Below, piece by piece: positions 1 to 10,676 of a stretch of DNA of 53,977 nucleotides. The DNA is from Bacteroidaceae bacterium (GTDB taxonomy: Bacteria > Bacteroidota > Bacteroidia > Bacteroidales > Bacteroidaceae): contig JAFZWK010000020.1 of assembly GCA_017617335.1 (NCBI GenBank), positions 1 to 53,977 of the forward strand, in the 5' to 3' direction. The notes under the pieces are model-generated. The model ran no database searches and was not told where the DNA came from. It worked only from the letters and a program-made list of their open reading frames with translations. The position numbers and the translations under genes are program-made. Numbering within the stretch: position 1 is the stretch's first letter; each line of letters begins with the position of its first letter.

Positions 1-351
1 ATGGCATACTTTTCAGTTTGTGAAATAGCTCCCTGAGAACTGTAGCGCTGCAACGCTTCTGTATGTGATTTGCAAGACACAGCCCTGCTAATTGCTGACA
101 AGAAAAGTGATATGAAAAAATCTTTACACTCGTAATTGACTCATAAAGAGAGTGTTACACCAACGATGACGATGATCTTTCTAAAACCAGTCTCTGGGTG
201 TTAGCTGTTCAACAAAAACCGCAAAAACACCTTTTTTCAGGTTAAGACGTTGTCTTTGATGCCATGCCTGTGCCCTTTTCCTTGTGAACAAGTTCCCGGC
301 AAAAGTCCCAGCCACACCATCCATTCCTTCGGAATTCCAACCTGAAACAAA

Positions 352-429
352 GAAAAACCCCGCCCTTCGGGCTAAAAAATATTTTTTTGTTACAATGCGC
401 AGCGGTTTTCGACGTAGTCGGGGTTTTTC
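352..429. repeat. Inverted repeat with nested hairpin
   Basis: GAAAAACCCCG at 352-362 is the exact reverse complement of CGGGGTTTTTC at 419-429. Inside lies a short GCCC/GGGC hairpin (362-372) that shares G362 with the outer arm, so the two folds exclude each other. The T-run at the end of each arm makes it look like a bidirectional terminator or a relic of a structured RNA. No function can be assigned. Confidence 0.4.
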
Positions 430-743
430 CTGACGATGGTATGACCTGACGAAGGCAGGTGCAGTAATACAAGGGCTATAGACTTGGGAGCGTGCTCACA
501 AAGGATATAGAACTTGGATTGATGCAAGGTCCAACGGACTTACACCATCGACAGGGGTTCTTCTCGGTTTTCTTTCTAAGACCAGATTCAGGGCGATGGC
601 AGAACAAAGGCACAACGTGCCAGGACTTTCATGAGGTGGTTTTCTTCCTAAAATCCGCCTCTGGCCAACGTCAACGTCATCGTTATCGTTAATTTTCTTT
701 GAAAACTCCCCTACCCGATGTATCGTGTCAGAAAGAGGGAGTT

Positions 744-787
744 AACACGTTGCGATTCGAGTTTCAACACGTTGTCCCGAGCGCAGG
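744..787 (+). repeat. 22-bp-period AACACGTTG array, 2 copies
   Basis: The core AACACGTTG occurs at 744-752 and 766-774, exactly 22 bp apart, with unrelated 13-bp spacers. The same core, spacing and orientation recur at 22674 and 33929. The period is not a multiple of three, so it is not a coding repeat. It lies about 107 bp beyond the 3' end of the tRNA-Val gene. Confidence 0.7.
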
Positions 788-893
788 GCTGGGATTTGAC
801 AGAAACGATGAGGGCACAAAAAAAGCCGTTACCCTCATCATGCAGGTACCGACTTCCGGAAACATACTAACTCAATAACTCATGAAAAGAATG

Positions 894-968
894 TGGGCGT
901 TGACGGATTCGAACCGCCGACCCTCTGCTTGTAAGGCAGATGCTCTGAACCAGCTGAGCTAAACGCCC
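894..968 (-). tRNA. tRNA-Val (anticodon UAC)
   Basis: On the minus strand a complete cloverleaf can be read. The acceptor stem pairs GGGCGTT (968-962) with AACGCCC (901-895), the D arm contains AGCTCAG, the anticodon loop is CTTACAA giving UAC, and the T arm contains GGTTCGAATCC. The discriminator base is A. The 3' CCA is not encoded (the next bases read CAT), so it must be added after transcription. It decodes valine GUA/GUG codons. A canonical promoter lies about 30 bp upstream. Confidence 0.96.
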
Positions 969-997
969 GAAGGGTGCCATTCCGCTGAATTGCGGTG

Positions 998-1029
998 CAA
1001 AGGTACAACAAATCCTCGGAACGGCAAAA
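998..1029 (-). promoter_or_regulatory. Promoter of tRNA-Val
   Basis: On the minus strand TTTTG (1029-1025) is followed after exactly 19 bp by TACCTTTG (1005-998). This matches the Bacteroidetes primary sigma factor -33/-7 consensus. The tRNA is therefore transcribed independently of trpS. Confidence 0.85.
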
Positions 1030-1051
1030 TTTTCAGGATAAAAAATTATCG

Positions 1052-2149
1052 CTATTTGGCAAAACGCTTGGCTTGCTCCTGAATAAGGGCCTCATCCTGG
1101 AAGTAATTGATCTTCATGGCACGGCGAACGCTGTCCATTGTCTCGACGGCTGTCTCGCGTGCTTTCTCGCATCCCTTGCGCAGGATCTCGTACACGGCAG
1201 GGATGTCCTTCTCGAACTCAGCACGGCGCTGGCGGATGGGCTCGAGGGTTTCCTGCAGGACGGCCATGAGGAGTTTCTTGCACTTCATGTCGCCCAAGCC
1301 TCCACGGGTGTAGTGGTCCTTCATTTCCTGCAGGGTCTGGTAGTCGGTGGTGAAGCGGGCCACCTGCTCATCGGTGGCAAAGGCATCGAGATAGGTGAAG
1401 ACGGTGTTGCCCTCGAGATGGCCAGGATCGCTTACCTGGAGATGGGTGGGGTCGGTGTACATGCTCTTTACCTTCTTGTTGACCTCGTCGGCGGGATCGC
1501 TCAGATAGATGCAGTTTCCCAGGGACTTGCTCATCTTGGCCTTGCCGTCGGTGCCTGGGAGACGCAGGCAGGCAGCATTCTCTGGCAGCAGGATGTTGGG
1601 CTCGATGAGCGTATCGCCATAGATGTAGTTGAAACGGCGAACGATCTCGCGGCATTGCTCGAGCATGGGTTCCTGATCCTCGCCTGCCGGCACGGTGGTG
1701 GCCTTGAAGAGGGTGATGTCGGCTGCCTGGCTGATGGGATAAGTGAAGAATCCGACGGGGATGCTGTCTCCGCTGAAGCCTCTCATCTGGATCTCTGTCT
1801 TGACGGTGGGATTGCGCTGCAGACGGCTCACGCTCACCAGGTCCATGAAGTAGAAGCTGAGCTCGCAAAGCTCGGGTATCTGGCTCTGGATAAAAAGAGT
1901 ACTCTTCTGAGGATCGAGACCTGCCGCCAAATAGTCGAGAGCGACCTCAATGACATTTTGACGGACTTTCTCTGGATTCTCGATGTTGTCGGTCAGGGCC
2001 TGTGCATCTGCCTCGAAGATGAAAATCTTGTCGTAAAGGCCTGAATTCTGGAGTTCCACACGACGGCGCAGGGAACCCACGTAATGACCAATGTGAAGGC
2101 GACCTGTGGGACGGTCACCCGTCAGAATAACTTTTTCTTTTGTAGCCAT
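1052..2149 (-). CDS. trpS: Tryptophanyl-tRNA synthetase
   Basis: This 365-aa class I aminoacyl-tRNA synthetase charges tRNA-Trp with tryptophan using ATP in the cytoplasm. The ATP-binding HIGH motif is at residues 19-22 within [17 protein letters not shown], and the KMSKS loop is at 205-209. The length fits the bacterial family. The gene is downstream of mutL across an 84-bp gap filled largely by a 7-bp tandem repeat. No promoter matching the consensus is obvious in that gap, so it may be co-transcribed with mutL. A 349-aa open frame on the opposite strand is a shadow. Confidence 0.97.
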   Translation of the reverse strand: MATKEKVILTGDRPTGRLHIGHYVGSLRRRVELQNSGLYDKIFIFEADAQALTDNIENPEKVRQNVIEVALDYLAAGLDPQKSTLFIQSQIPELCELSFYFMDLVSVSRLQRNPTVKTEIQMRGFSGDSIPVGFFTYPISQAADITLFKATTVPAGEDQEPMLEQCREIVRRFNYIYGDTLIEPNILLPENAACLRLPGTDGKAKMSKSLGNCIYLSDPADEVNKKVKSMYTDPTHLQVSDPGHLEGNTVFTYLDAFATDEQVARFTTDYQTLQEMKDHYTRGGLGDMKCKKLLMAVLQETLEPIRQRRAEFEKDIPAVYEILRKGCEKARETAVETMDSVRRAMKINYFQDEALIQEQAKRFAK

Positions 2150-2154
2150 ATTTA

Positions 2155-2218
2155 TATTTACTATTTAATCATTTACCATTTAGGATTTACCATTTACCAT
2201 CTACCATTTACCATCTAT
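2155..2218. repeat. Heptamer tandem repeat (CATTTAC) in mutL-trpS gap
   Basis: From 2170 to 2218 seven consecutive 7-bp units read CATTTAC or one- to two-base variants (CATTTAG, GATTTAC, CATCTAC, CATCTAT). Two further TATTTA-type units lie at 2155-2168, offset by one base. On the coding strand of trpS this is GTAAATG repeated just before the start codon. Copy number of such a short repeat could vary by slippage. Confidence 0.8.
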
Positions 2219-2233
2219 TGGCGGTTTCAGAGG

Positions 2234-4093
2234 TTAATTGAACAACTTGTCGATCACCTCCTGATGCAGGATGGCGATGATGGGCTTTCCGTCAGGACCG
2301 TAGACGGATTCCTTGCAGGCGAAAAGTGACTCCACCAAATCGGAAATCTCCTGCTGGGTAAGCACCCGACCAACGGGAATACTGGCGCTGCGAGCCAAGG
2401 CGAGAGCCAACCTGTGCTGTATCTCGTTCTCGATGCCAGAAGGCGTCTCTTTGGCAGACTCTACCATGTTGGTAAGCACTCTCTTGGGGTCTAATCCGTC
2501 CAATCCAATCGGCACTCCATTGAGCGAGAAACTACCCTGCCCCAGAGGCACGATGTCGAACCCTAAGGCACGTATCTCATCAGTCAACTCCTCGAGCAGC
2601 ATGGCATCCGAAATGCTGTACTGGATGACCTCAGGAAAGAGAAGACCTTGGCTGGAAACGGGCTTGCCCTCCATCTGGGCGCGATAACGGTCATAGAGGA
2701 TACGCACGTGGGCGCGATGCTGATCAATCACCATGATGCCAGAATAGGAACTCGACAAGATGTACTGGCCCTTGAATTGGAAATACTCTACACCATCCAA
2801 AGGAAATTGACCAGGTTGTCCCTCATAGAGGTTCTGCATGGACGGCTCAGGAGAAGCCTGAATGGTCTCACCCATGATTTCACCTTCGCGACGGACTCCC
2901 TGTCCAGCCTTTACCACACCTGCATAAAGCTTGTCCCAATCGACAGGAACACGACTGTATGAGCCTGCGTCGGAATGGGTGGTAAAGGGATTGAAAGAAG
3001 TATTCACCTCCACGCGAGGGGAAGATGTTCCAGAGGGAGAAGGCTCCTTGCCGAAAGCAGGAATGTCTGGCCGCCCCTCCACATCGAAATCGATCGTGGG
3101 AACTGCGTTGAAACGTCCCAACGCCTCGCGAATGGCTGCAATGACTATCTGCCAGATGGCTGCCTCGTTCTCAAACTTGATTTCCGTCTTGGTGGGATGA
3201 ATATTGACATCGATACAGGAGGGAGCCACCTGGAAATAGAGGAAATAAGGTATCTGCTCGCCCTGGGGAATCAACTGCTCATAAGCCTCCATTACGGCCT
3301 TATGGAAATAGGAATGGCGCATGTAGCGTCCGTTGACAAAGAAGTACTGGTAAACTCCTTTCTTCCTGGCGGAATCAGGTTTGCCCACATAGCCAGAAAG
3401 ATGCACAAGACTGGTATCCACATCCACAGAAAGCAACTGCTCATTCAGTCGCTTGCCAAACACATTGATGATGCGCTGGCGCTGACTGCTGGCAGGCAAC
3501 TTCGTGACGAGTACCCCATTGTGGGTCAGGGTGAAGGATACGGAAGGATTGACCAGGACAATACGCTCAAACTCCTGAATGATATTGTTGAGTTCCGTCT
3601 GATTGGACTTCAGGAACTTGCGGCGGGCAGGTACGTTAAAAAAGAGGTTACGCACCTCAAAGTTGGCTCCCACAGGACACGAACAGGGTTCCTGCGAAAC
3701 GACACGAGAGCCTTCGATGGTAAGCACTGTACCCAATTCGTGATCAGGGGTGCGGGTAGTCAGGCGAACCTGAGCGACGGCAGCGATGGAAGGAAGTGCT
3801 TCGCCACGAAATCCCATCGTGTGGAGGCTGAAGAGATCCTCTGCCTTGAGTATCTTGGAAGTTGCATGACGCTCGAAAGCCAAACGAGCATCGGTCTCGC
3901 TCATTCCCTTGCCGTCATCGATGACCTGAATGGAAGTCCGACCAGCATCCACTACAAGAACGTCCACATTCATGGCTCCAGCATCCACTGCATTCTCCAT
4001 CAGTTCCTTGATGACGGATGCAGGACGTTGGATAACCTCACCAGCCGCTATCTGGTTGGCTACTGAATCTGGCAGAAGATGTATGATGTCCAT
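2234..4093 (-). CDS. mutL: DNA mismatch repair protein MutL
   Basis: This 619-aa protein couples MutS mismatch recognition to downstream repair. The GHKL ATPase head shows the E-N motif ([11 protein letters not shown], residues 31-41), DDGKGM (59-64) and GFRGEAL (94-100). A variable linker (about 330-430) is followed by the C-terminal dimerisation domain. In endonuclease-type MutL that domain carries DQHAxxExxxxE and CPHGRP. Here the positions read [12 protein letters not shown] (457-468) and GPDGKP (599-604), so the usual metal ligands are missing. Nicking activity is therefore doubtful. The gene starts 32 bp after a small membrane-protein gene, probably in one operon with the outer-membrane biogenesis genes. 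Confidence 0.96.
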   Translation of the reverse strand: MDIIHLLPDSVANQIAAGEVIQRPASVIKELMENAVDAGAMNVDVLVVDAGRTSIQVIDDGKGMSETDARLAFERHATSKILKAEDLFSLHTMGFRGEALPSIAAVAQVRLTTRTPDHELGTVLTIEGSRVVSQEPCSCPVGANFEVRNLFFNVPARRKFLKSNQTELNNIIQEFERIVLVNPSVSFTLTHNGVLVTKLPASSQRQRIINVFGKRLNEQLLSVDVDTSLVHLSGYVGKPDSARKKGVYQYFFVNGRYMRHSYFHKAVMEAYEQLIPQGEQIPYFLYFQVAPSCIDVNIHPTKTEIKFENEAAIWQIVIAAIREALGRFNAVPTIDFDVEGRPDIPAFGKEPSPSGTSSPRVEVNTSFNPFTTHSDAGSYSRVPVDWDKLYAGVVKAGQGVRREGEIMGETIQASPEPSMQNLYEGQPGQFPLDGVEYFQFKGQYILSSSYSGIMVIDQHRAHVRILYDRYRAQMEGKPVSSQGLLFPEVIQYSISDAMLLEELTDEIRALGFDIVPLGQGSFSLNGVPIGLDGLDPKRVLTNMVESAKETPSGIENEIQHRLALALARSASIPVGRVLTQQEISDLVESLFACKESVYGPDGKPIIAILHQEVIDKLFN

Positions 4094-4125
4094 TTGCTTA
4101 TGTATTACCTAACTGTCAAAAAAAA

Positions 4126-4419
4126 TCAGAATCTGAAAGTGCCTGTGAGCAGATAATGCCAAATGATAATAAGCACAATGACGATGACGATAGCAATGGG
4201 CCAAGACAAACGGGTTCCCTTCTGCTGATGACGCTTGGCACGAGGAGTATACTCGCTAAAGGTCCCCTTGAACTTGGTAGGGTCGTAAGGCTCAGGAGGC
4301 AACTCTCCCTTTTCTCGCTTCACGTCGTCAACCATTTTCTGCAGCTTATCCTTACGCTCATCGGTAAAAATACTTACCCTGCGGAACTTGCGGGGTTGTC
4401 TTGTTTCAAACATTCCCAT
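4126..4419 (-). CDS. Small membrane protein of unknown function
   Basis: This 97-aa protein has a basic, charged N-terminal two thirds, about 70 residues, then one strong hydrophobic segment (about residues 73-91, rich in I and V) and a short tail TGTFRF. The layout predicts a single membrane anchor with a cytoplasmic N-terminus. I do not recognise a named family. It begins 6 bp after the OstA-like gene and ends 32 bp before mutL, so it is translated within this operon. Confidence 0.85.
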   Translation of the reverse strand: MGMFETRQPRKFRRVSIFTDERKDKLQKMVDDVKREKGELPPEPYDPTKFKGTFSEYTPRAKRHQQKGTRLSWPIAIVIVIVLIIIWHYLLTGTFRF

Positions 4420-4425
4420 CGTTGC

Positions 4426-6234
4426 TTATTCTTCTTTTTGTTCTACATTTACTGTCTCCTCAACCTTTTCTTCGGTTTGAGTCTCTGCAATCTCTGATGT
4501 CGTGGTGGCCTCCTGTGGCTCGTTCTGAGGCTTGTCCCGCTTCTCTTCCTCCGTCTCGGCAGCAGCCTTCTTCTTCCTCTTCTTGGAAATCTCATTCAGC
4601 CGTTGCTTGGGAGCCTCATGCCGAACACTCTCCTTGAGCTCGCTGCCAGCCTTCTTGGTACGCCAATTGAAAATGTCGCTCTTATCTTGGGGACGGATGT
4701 ACTCGAACCAGGCAAAATTGTCCAAATAGAGTTGTTCTGGAGGAATCATAAACAAGGGATAGATGGTTCCACTGGCAGCCGGCATCCATATCTTCTGCAC
4801 ACGACGGTCAGCCATATAGAGCTTGAGCTCGGAGGTTTCCACGTGATTCATGCCTATCATCAGGCTGTCATCATCGAAAGGATAATAATTGACCAGCACA
4901 TTCCCATCCAAGGTGGTCAGATAAATCTCACCATCACGGAAATAGGAATGCATCTCATCGCCTGTAGCCTGATTGTAGTGAACACTATCGATACGTTCCA
5001 CGGAAAGGGCCTGACGCAGAACCTGCACGCTGTCTACCGTACTATCGTTGAGGAAGGCACGTATCTCCTCGCCCACCAACTGCTGGCCCAACTGCCAAAG
5101 GATGGGGTCGTAATACATCACCATACAGGAATCCTTGCTGTTGTACACCAAAGAGTCACAAACAGCCTGAAGATCATTTCTATAAGCCCTCACATGACGA
5201 ATCCCATGCATGGTGCGATACATACTGTCAGTATCAATGAAATAGGTATAGACTTTGAAGGAATCAGCATGAACATACATCGTGTCAGGTCCCTGGGAGA
5301 AATCCATCAAGATGGCACTGTCGGCTGCCTCAGCATATCCATTGGCATCATCGTAATAGGCATAGTTGCCGAAGAACATGTTCTTGTTGACCACGTCCAC
5401 AAATTCAGCATTTCCAAAAGCTTTGCCGACCTTCAACTCGCTATCCCAAACAACGCTGTCGCCAATCAATTTCTTCCCGCTGTCTGTAAGGATACTACGA
5501 TCCAGAAGATAGGAATTGTCAGTTTGAGTGTTGTAGTAACCAGACTCAGAATAGATATGGCTTTCACCATGTTCTATGTTAGAGGGTCCCACGATATGGG
5601 CGATACCTGTCTGAGTGTTGTAATGCAACGTATCGGAGATGAGGGTGGTCTTCGTCTCAGCAGGAGGAGCCGGATTGAGCAACTTGACGTTGTAATTGAA
5701 GACTGCCTCACGGGTGGCTGGATTGTACTCTCCCCAATCGCTCGTCAACTGATTACCCTGATCAAGCAGCTTACCTCCCTCGAAGAAATATCCCAGATTA
5801 TAGAGACGATCATAATCAAGGCTATCCGTGTAGATTACCATCTCGCGATGTTTCAGCACCACATTGTGACGCACTCGAGCCAGCTGATCCAACCCGCTGT
5901 AGTAAAGCACATCGCCCGTCAGGGAAAGGGTGTCGCCCTGCAACATGCGCACATGGCCAAAAGCATCAAAAGAATTCGATGCCTCGTAATAAAGCGCACT
6001 GTCGCAGTACATCAGAGTGCCCTCATGCTGGAACTTGACGTTGCCTACCAAAAACTGAGCATTGCGGTTGACGTACTCGTCGTAATAAAGCTTGTCGGCA
6101 TGCAGCAGGTGAACCCTACTGTCAGACTGACGTCTGGGAGTGGATTTCCGTTGCCTGGCTGGTGGTGTAGCTAACACGACATAAAGGCCAAACAAGGTTA
6201 GCAGACATAAACCCAGGAATCTGCGATTCATCAC
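4426..6234 (-). CDS. OstA-like (LptA/LptD N-terminal type) envelope protein
   Basis: This 602-aa protein has an N-terminal hydrophobic signal or anchor (about residues 5-25) and a long run of OstA-type beta-jellyroll repeats (for example HADKLYYDEYVNRNAQFLVG and later YNTQTGIAHIVGP). Such domains bind and guide lipopolysaccharide across the periplasm in LptA, LptC and LptD. The last 50 residues are highly charged (KKRKKK followed by many E and T). Its start overlaps the stop of the upstream parvulin gene by 4 bp (ATGA), implying coupled translation. With the chaperones and lptB nearby it probably serves LPS or outer-membrane protein export. Its exact step is inferred. Confidence 0.85.
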   Translation of the reverse strand: MMNRRFLGLCLLTLFGLYVVLATPPARQRKSTPRRQSDSRVHLLHADKLYYDEYVNRNAQFLVGNVKFQHEGTLMYCDSALYYEASNSFDAFGHVRMLQGDTLSLTGDVLYYSGLDQLARVRHNVVLKHREMVIYTDSLDYDRLYNLGYFFEGGKLLDQGNQLTSDWGEYNPATREAVFNYNVKLLNPAPPAETKTTLISDTLHYNTQTGIAHIVGPSNIEHGESHIYSESGYYNTQTDNSYLLDRSILTDSGKKLIGDSVVWDSELKVGKAFGNAEFVDVVNKNMFFGNYAYYDDANGYAEAADSAILMDFSQGPDTMYVHADSFKVYTYFIDTDSMYRTMHGIRHVRAYRNDLQAVCDSLVYNSKDSCMVMYYDPILWQLGQQLVGEEIRAFLNDSTVDSVQVLRQALSVERIDSVHYNQATGDEMHSYFRDGEIYLTTLDGNVLVNYYPFDDDSLMIGMNHVETSELKLYMADRRVQKIWMPAASGTIYPLFMIPPEQLYLDNFAWFEYIRPQDKSDIFNWRTKKAGSELKESVRHEAPKQRLNEISKKRKKKAAAETEEEKRDKPQNEPQEATTTSEIAETQTEEKVEETVNVEQKEE

Positions 6235-7595
6235 TTAATCCAACCTGGATAGCGGAATTCACAATCACGCCAATCCTCGTTAATTCGAACGTAAGTATTC
6301 TTTTGTTTCTCCTTTATCCATTCTTCGATGAATGCCTCGCTACGCTTATTCTCCACAATACCACGAAGCACCTGAAAATCCTCGCTCATGCTAGCACGAT
6401 GCGACTTGATGCGACTTTTCAATTTAGCAATGGCACACACGGTGGCTCCCTTTTTGTTCACCATCGTGAAAGGCTTAGAGATTTCACCTATCTCCAATCC
6501 CTCCACAACACGAGCCAAGTCAGGATAGATACTGGACAACTGGCCCATCTCGAAACGAGTGGTGTGGTCACCCTGCTCTGTCTCATTGGAAAGGATACCA
6601 TGATTGTTGCGCGTTTCCTTATCTTCAGAAATGACAGAAGCGCCTTCCTCAAAAGAGAACTTTTCAGTACGGATATCGTCAGCGATAGAATCGAGACGAG
6701 CCAAACAGGCGTTGATGTCCTCTTCTGCCACCTGAGGACGCAGAAGAATATGACGGCACTTTACTTTATCGCCACGCTTATCAATCAATTGGATAATATG
6801 GTATCCGAATTCACTCTGTACGATCTTGCTGACCTTGCCTGGCTCCGTCAGTCCGAAAGCCACGTTGGCGAAAGCTGCATCCAATTCACCGCGTCCCATG
6901 TATTCCATCTCTCCACCCTGACGGGCAGAACCAGGATCTTCGGAATAAAGGCGAGCCAAAGCATTGAAAGAAGTCGCACCACTATTGACTCGCTCTGCAT
7001 AATCACGCAGTTTATCCTTCACACGATCAATCTCCTCCTGAGGTATTTTAGGTTGCTGCACCAGAATCTGCACTTCCACCTGAGTTGGAATCAAAGGCAG
7101 GCTGTCCTCTGGAAGATCCTTAAAATAACGACGCACCTCAGCAGGAGTAACTTTGACGTCAGAAGTAAGACTCTTGCGCATCTCACGCACGGTAAGTTGG
7201 TTCTTGTACATATCAAAAAGCTCCTCTCGTATCTGAGTCATCGTCATGCGCATGTACTCCTCCAGCTTCTCTTTTGAGCCTGCCATCAACACTTTCTGAT
7301 TGATATCCTGCTCTACATAATTGTTGACCTCTTTATCCGTGACCTCGATACTGTCAATTGCTGCCTGGTGAAGGAAAAGCTTCTGGACAGCCAATTCTTC
7401 TGGAATCACACAATAAGGATTGCCATTAACCTGATTGCCGTACTCCGTGCGAACCTTCTCCACATCAGAGCGCAGGATGGCCTCATCGCCGACCACCCAT
7501 ACAACCTCGTCAATCACATTACTCTTTTGTGCAAAAGAACCAAGAGCCAAAAACAAGGCACCTATCAAACACAAAGTCTTTTTGCAAAAATACAT
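6231..7595 (-). CDS. SurA-like periplasmic peptidyl-prolyl isomerase
   Basis: This 454-aa secreted protein has a signal peptide (residues 1-22, ending SFAQ), a SurA-type N-terminal chaperone region and two parvulin-type domains (about 168-275 and 280-390). The first parvulin domain is well conserved (YSEDPGSARQGGEMEYMGRG and FGYHIIQLIDKRGD). The second is degenerate. SurA proteins escort outer-membrane proteins through the periplasm. It lies 9 bp after another parvulin gene and overlaps the OstA-like gene, forming an outer-membrane assembly operon. Confidence 0.92.
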   Translation of the reverse strand: MYFCKKTLCLIGALFLALGSFAQKSNVIDEVVWVVGDEAILRSDVEKVRTEYGNQVNGNPYCVIPEELAVQKLFLHQAAIDSIEVTDKEVNNYVEQDINQKVLMAGSKEKLEEYMRMTMTQIREELFDMYKNQLTVREMRKSLTSDVKVTPAEVRRYFKDLPEDSLPLIPTQVEVQILVQQPKIPQEEIDRVKDKLRDYAERVNSGATSFNALARLYSEDPGSARQGGEMEYMGRGELDAAFANVAFGLTEPGKVSKIVQSEFGYHIIQLIDKRGDKVKCRHILLRPQVAEEDINACLARLDSIADDIRTEKFSFEEGASVISEDKETRNNHGILSNETEQGDHTTRFEMGQLSSIYPDLARVVEGLEIGEISKPFTMVNKKGATVCAIAKLKSRIKSHRASMSEDFQVLRGIVENKRSEAFIEEWIKEKQKNTYVRINEDWRDCEFRYPGWIK

Positions 7596-7604
7596 AGTTG
7601 GAGT

Positions 7605-9041
7605 TTAATGATTGTTTACCGTTTCAAGTACATCCTGATGGACTTCAACGGTATATTTCTTGCGCAACTCAGCTACAAATTCGTCTTCCTTTTTGCGTTG
7701 GTAATCAGTAACTACCTGACTGCTCACGTCTGTCCACTTCTTGGGGCCCTTCTTCAGTTTCGTGCCCAAAACGCCCATATAGGGGAAATCCTTGTTCTCA
7801 ACCGTCTTGGCATCTTTCACCTTCAAGGCCAGCGCGTCCACATTGACATTATCACCTTGCTTGAACAAACGCTTCTCCATTCGAACAGTAACACTATCCT
7901 TGTTGAAATTCTCGCGTACGGTAGATGTCCACTTTTCCTCAGGCACTTTCTTGAGTAACTTCTTGACAGCATCCACATCGGCCTTCTCGCGGCAATAGTA
8001 TATCATGCCGTTGAAATGAGGCTTGTCCCACGCGTACTGTTTCTTGTTCTTAGCAAAATAATTCATCAAGCCAAGAGTATCCTTGCTGGCAGGTTCCCAC
8101 ACTTCACGATTGCAAATCTCAAAAAGCAACAAGCCGTCGTGATACTCCTGAATAAGGTATTTCAGTTCATCGTCTTGTTGGCACAGGCGTTCTGTCTCTT
8201 CATCAAGAATCTCCTCCACACTCTTCTGAGGATCAGACTTCTGTGAGATACTTTCAAGCAACTGGGTAGCCAAACGATCCTTCATACCTTGACTCTCGAG
8301 GAATTTAAGAATATTCGGCTGCAACTCAGCATAACTCTCAAGCTGCTTTCGGTCCATCATCTTTACAATATGGTAACCCACAGGAGAAAGGAAAGGTTCA
8401 CTCATTTCCCCCTTCTGGAGGCCATAAGCCACGTCCTCAAACTCCTTTACTGTCTGATTGGGACCTATCCAAGGAAGCAATCCGCCACGAGCAGCAGACT
8501 GAGGGTCCTCTGAGATCTCTTTAGCCAATGCAGAAAAGTCTGCCCCACCCTTCAGAGCATTGTAGGCAGAATCTATACGTTCCTTGGCCTTATTCTGTTC
8601 TTCGACAGTAGCCGACTGCTGGACACGAAGGAAGATATGAGCAGGCTGAATCAGATCGTGACCATTGAGACTCGCCACCATATTCTGGTAATACTTCTGA
8701 CATTCACTCTCCATTTGGGTCTCTGGAACCAACATAGGACGAATCTGCTGATCACGATAGGTTCGAAACTCCTCGTTGAAACTGGTTAGAGTGTCGTACT
8801 GAGCATCCATCGCTGCAAGCACCTTCAGCTTATAATTAATAAACAAATCGGCATATTCCTTGACAGACTTCTTGTCGACAACTCCGTCCGAGTTGTTCTT
8901 ATTGTAGTTGTATTCAAACTCACTACGAGTCACAGGGCTACCATTGATATGCATCACAATGGGATCGGCCTCCTGAGCCATTCCGAATGCAGGAAGCAGG
9001 ATTAGGCCTATAGCAAACAAAATTTTCTTGTTACGATTCAT
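7605..9041 (-). CDS. Parvulin-type peptidyl-prolyl isomerase (PpiC/PpiD-like)
   Basis: This 478-aa protein has a signal peptide (residues 1-22, ending GMAQ). A parvulin domain lies at about 130-235, with the SEDPQSAARGGLLPWIGP and SPVGYHIVKMMDRK signatures. A long C-terminal helical and alpha-beta region of unknown role follows. It is a second periplasmic foldase next to the SurA-like protein. It follows guaB by 81 bp without a clear consensus promoter, and precedes the SurA-like gene by 9 bp, so the two chaperones are co-expressed. Confidence 0.9.
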   Translation of the reverse strand: MNRNKKILFAIGLILLPAFGMAQEADPIVMHINGSPVTRSEFEYNYNKNNSDGVVDKKSVKEYADLFINYKLKVLAAMDAQYDTLTSFNEEFRTYRDQQIRPMLVPETQMESECQKYYQNMVASLNGHDLIQPAHIFLRVQQSATVEEQNKAKERIDSAYNALKGGADFSALAKEISEDPQSAARGGLLPWIGPNQTVKEFEDVAYGLQKGEMSEPFLSPVGYHIVKMMDRKQLESYAELQPNILKFLESQGMKDRLATQLLESISQKSDPQKSVEEILDEETERLCQQDDELKYLIQEYHDGLLLFEICNREVWEPASKDTLGLMNYFAKNKKQYAWDKPHFNGMIYYCREKADVDAVKKLLKKVPEEKWTSTVRENFNKDSVTVRMEKRLFKQGDNVNVDALALKVKDAKTVENKDFPYMGVLGTKLKKGPKKWTDVSSQVVTDYQRKKEDEFVAELRKKYTVEVHQDVLETVNNH

Positions 9042-9122
9042 CGTTTTGTATATATTATCTTTTTCAACTTAATCTTTCCTCTGCAACAACGAGTCAAGAA
9101 TTCTTTCTGTTCAGCAAACTTT

Positions 9123-10610
<1,488 letters not shown>

Positions 10611-10624
10611 TTATTTATTGCGTG

Positions 10625-10655
10625 CAAAGGTACAAAAAAAATCTTCTTAAACAAT
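10625..10655 (-). promoter_or_regulatory. Promoter of guaB
   Basis: On the minus strand ATTG (10655-10652) precedes TACCTTTG (10632-10625) with a 19-bp spacer, the Bacteroidetes consensus. The 5' untranslated region would be about 15-20 nt. Confidence 0.8.
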
Positions 10656-10676
10656 ACGATTAAGTGCCAATTTTTC

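Larger units (their letters stand above)
1..893. other. Gene-poor region without a confident gene
   Basis: I see no convincing coding sequence here. The two short open frames (242-472 minus, 492-692 plus) have no recognisable domain or promoter and low-complexity translations. I looked for rnpB, tmRNA, SRP RNA and rRNA hallmarks and found none. The stretch holds an 11-bp perfect inverted repeat (352-362 with 419-429) enclosing a small GCCC-TTC-GGGC hairpin, and a two-copy array of the 22-bp AACACGTTG repeat (744-787). It lies downstream of the minus-strand tRNA, so it may be a 3' flank or a decayed region. Confidence 0.5.

Noticed and set aside
242-692. Two small open frames in the left gene-poor region
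   Set aside because: No promoter, no leader or domain, and composition unlike the neighbouring genes.
1-893. rnpB, tmRNA, SRP RNA or rRNA
   Set aside because: None of their conserved sequence blocks was found on either strand.
995-2044. Long open frame (349 aa) on the plus strand
   Set aside because: It is antisense to trpS, which has all catalytic motifs and the expected length; the antisense translation has no domain.
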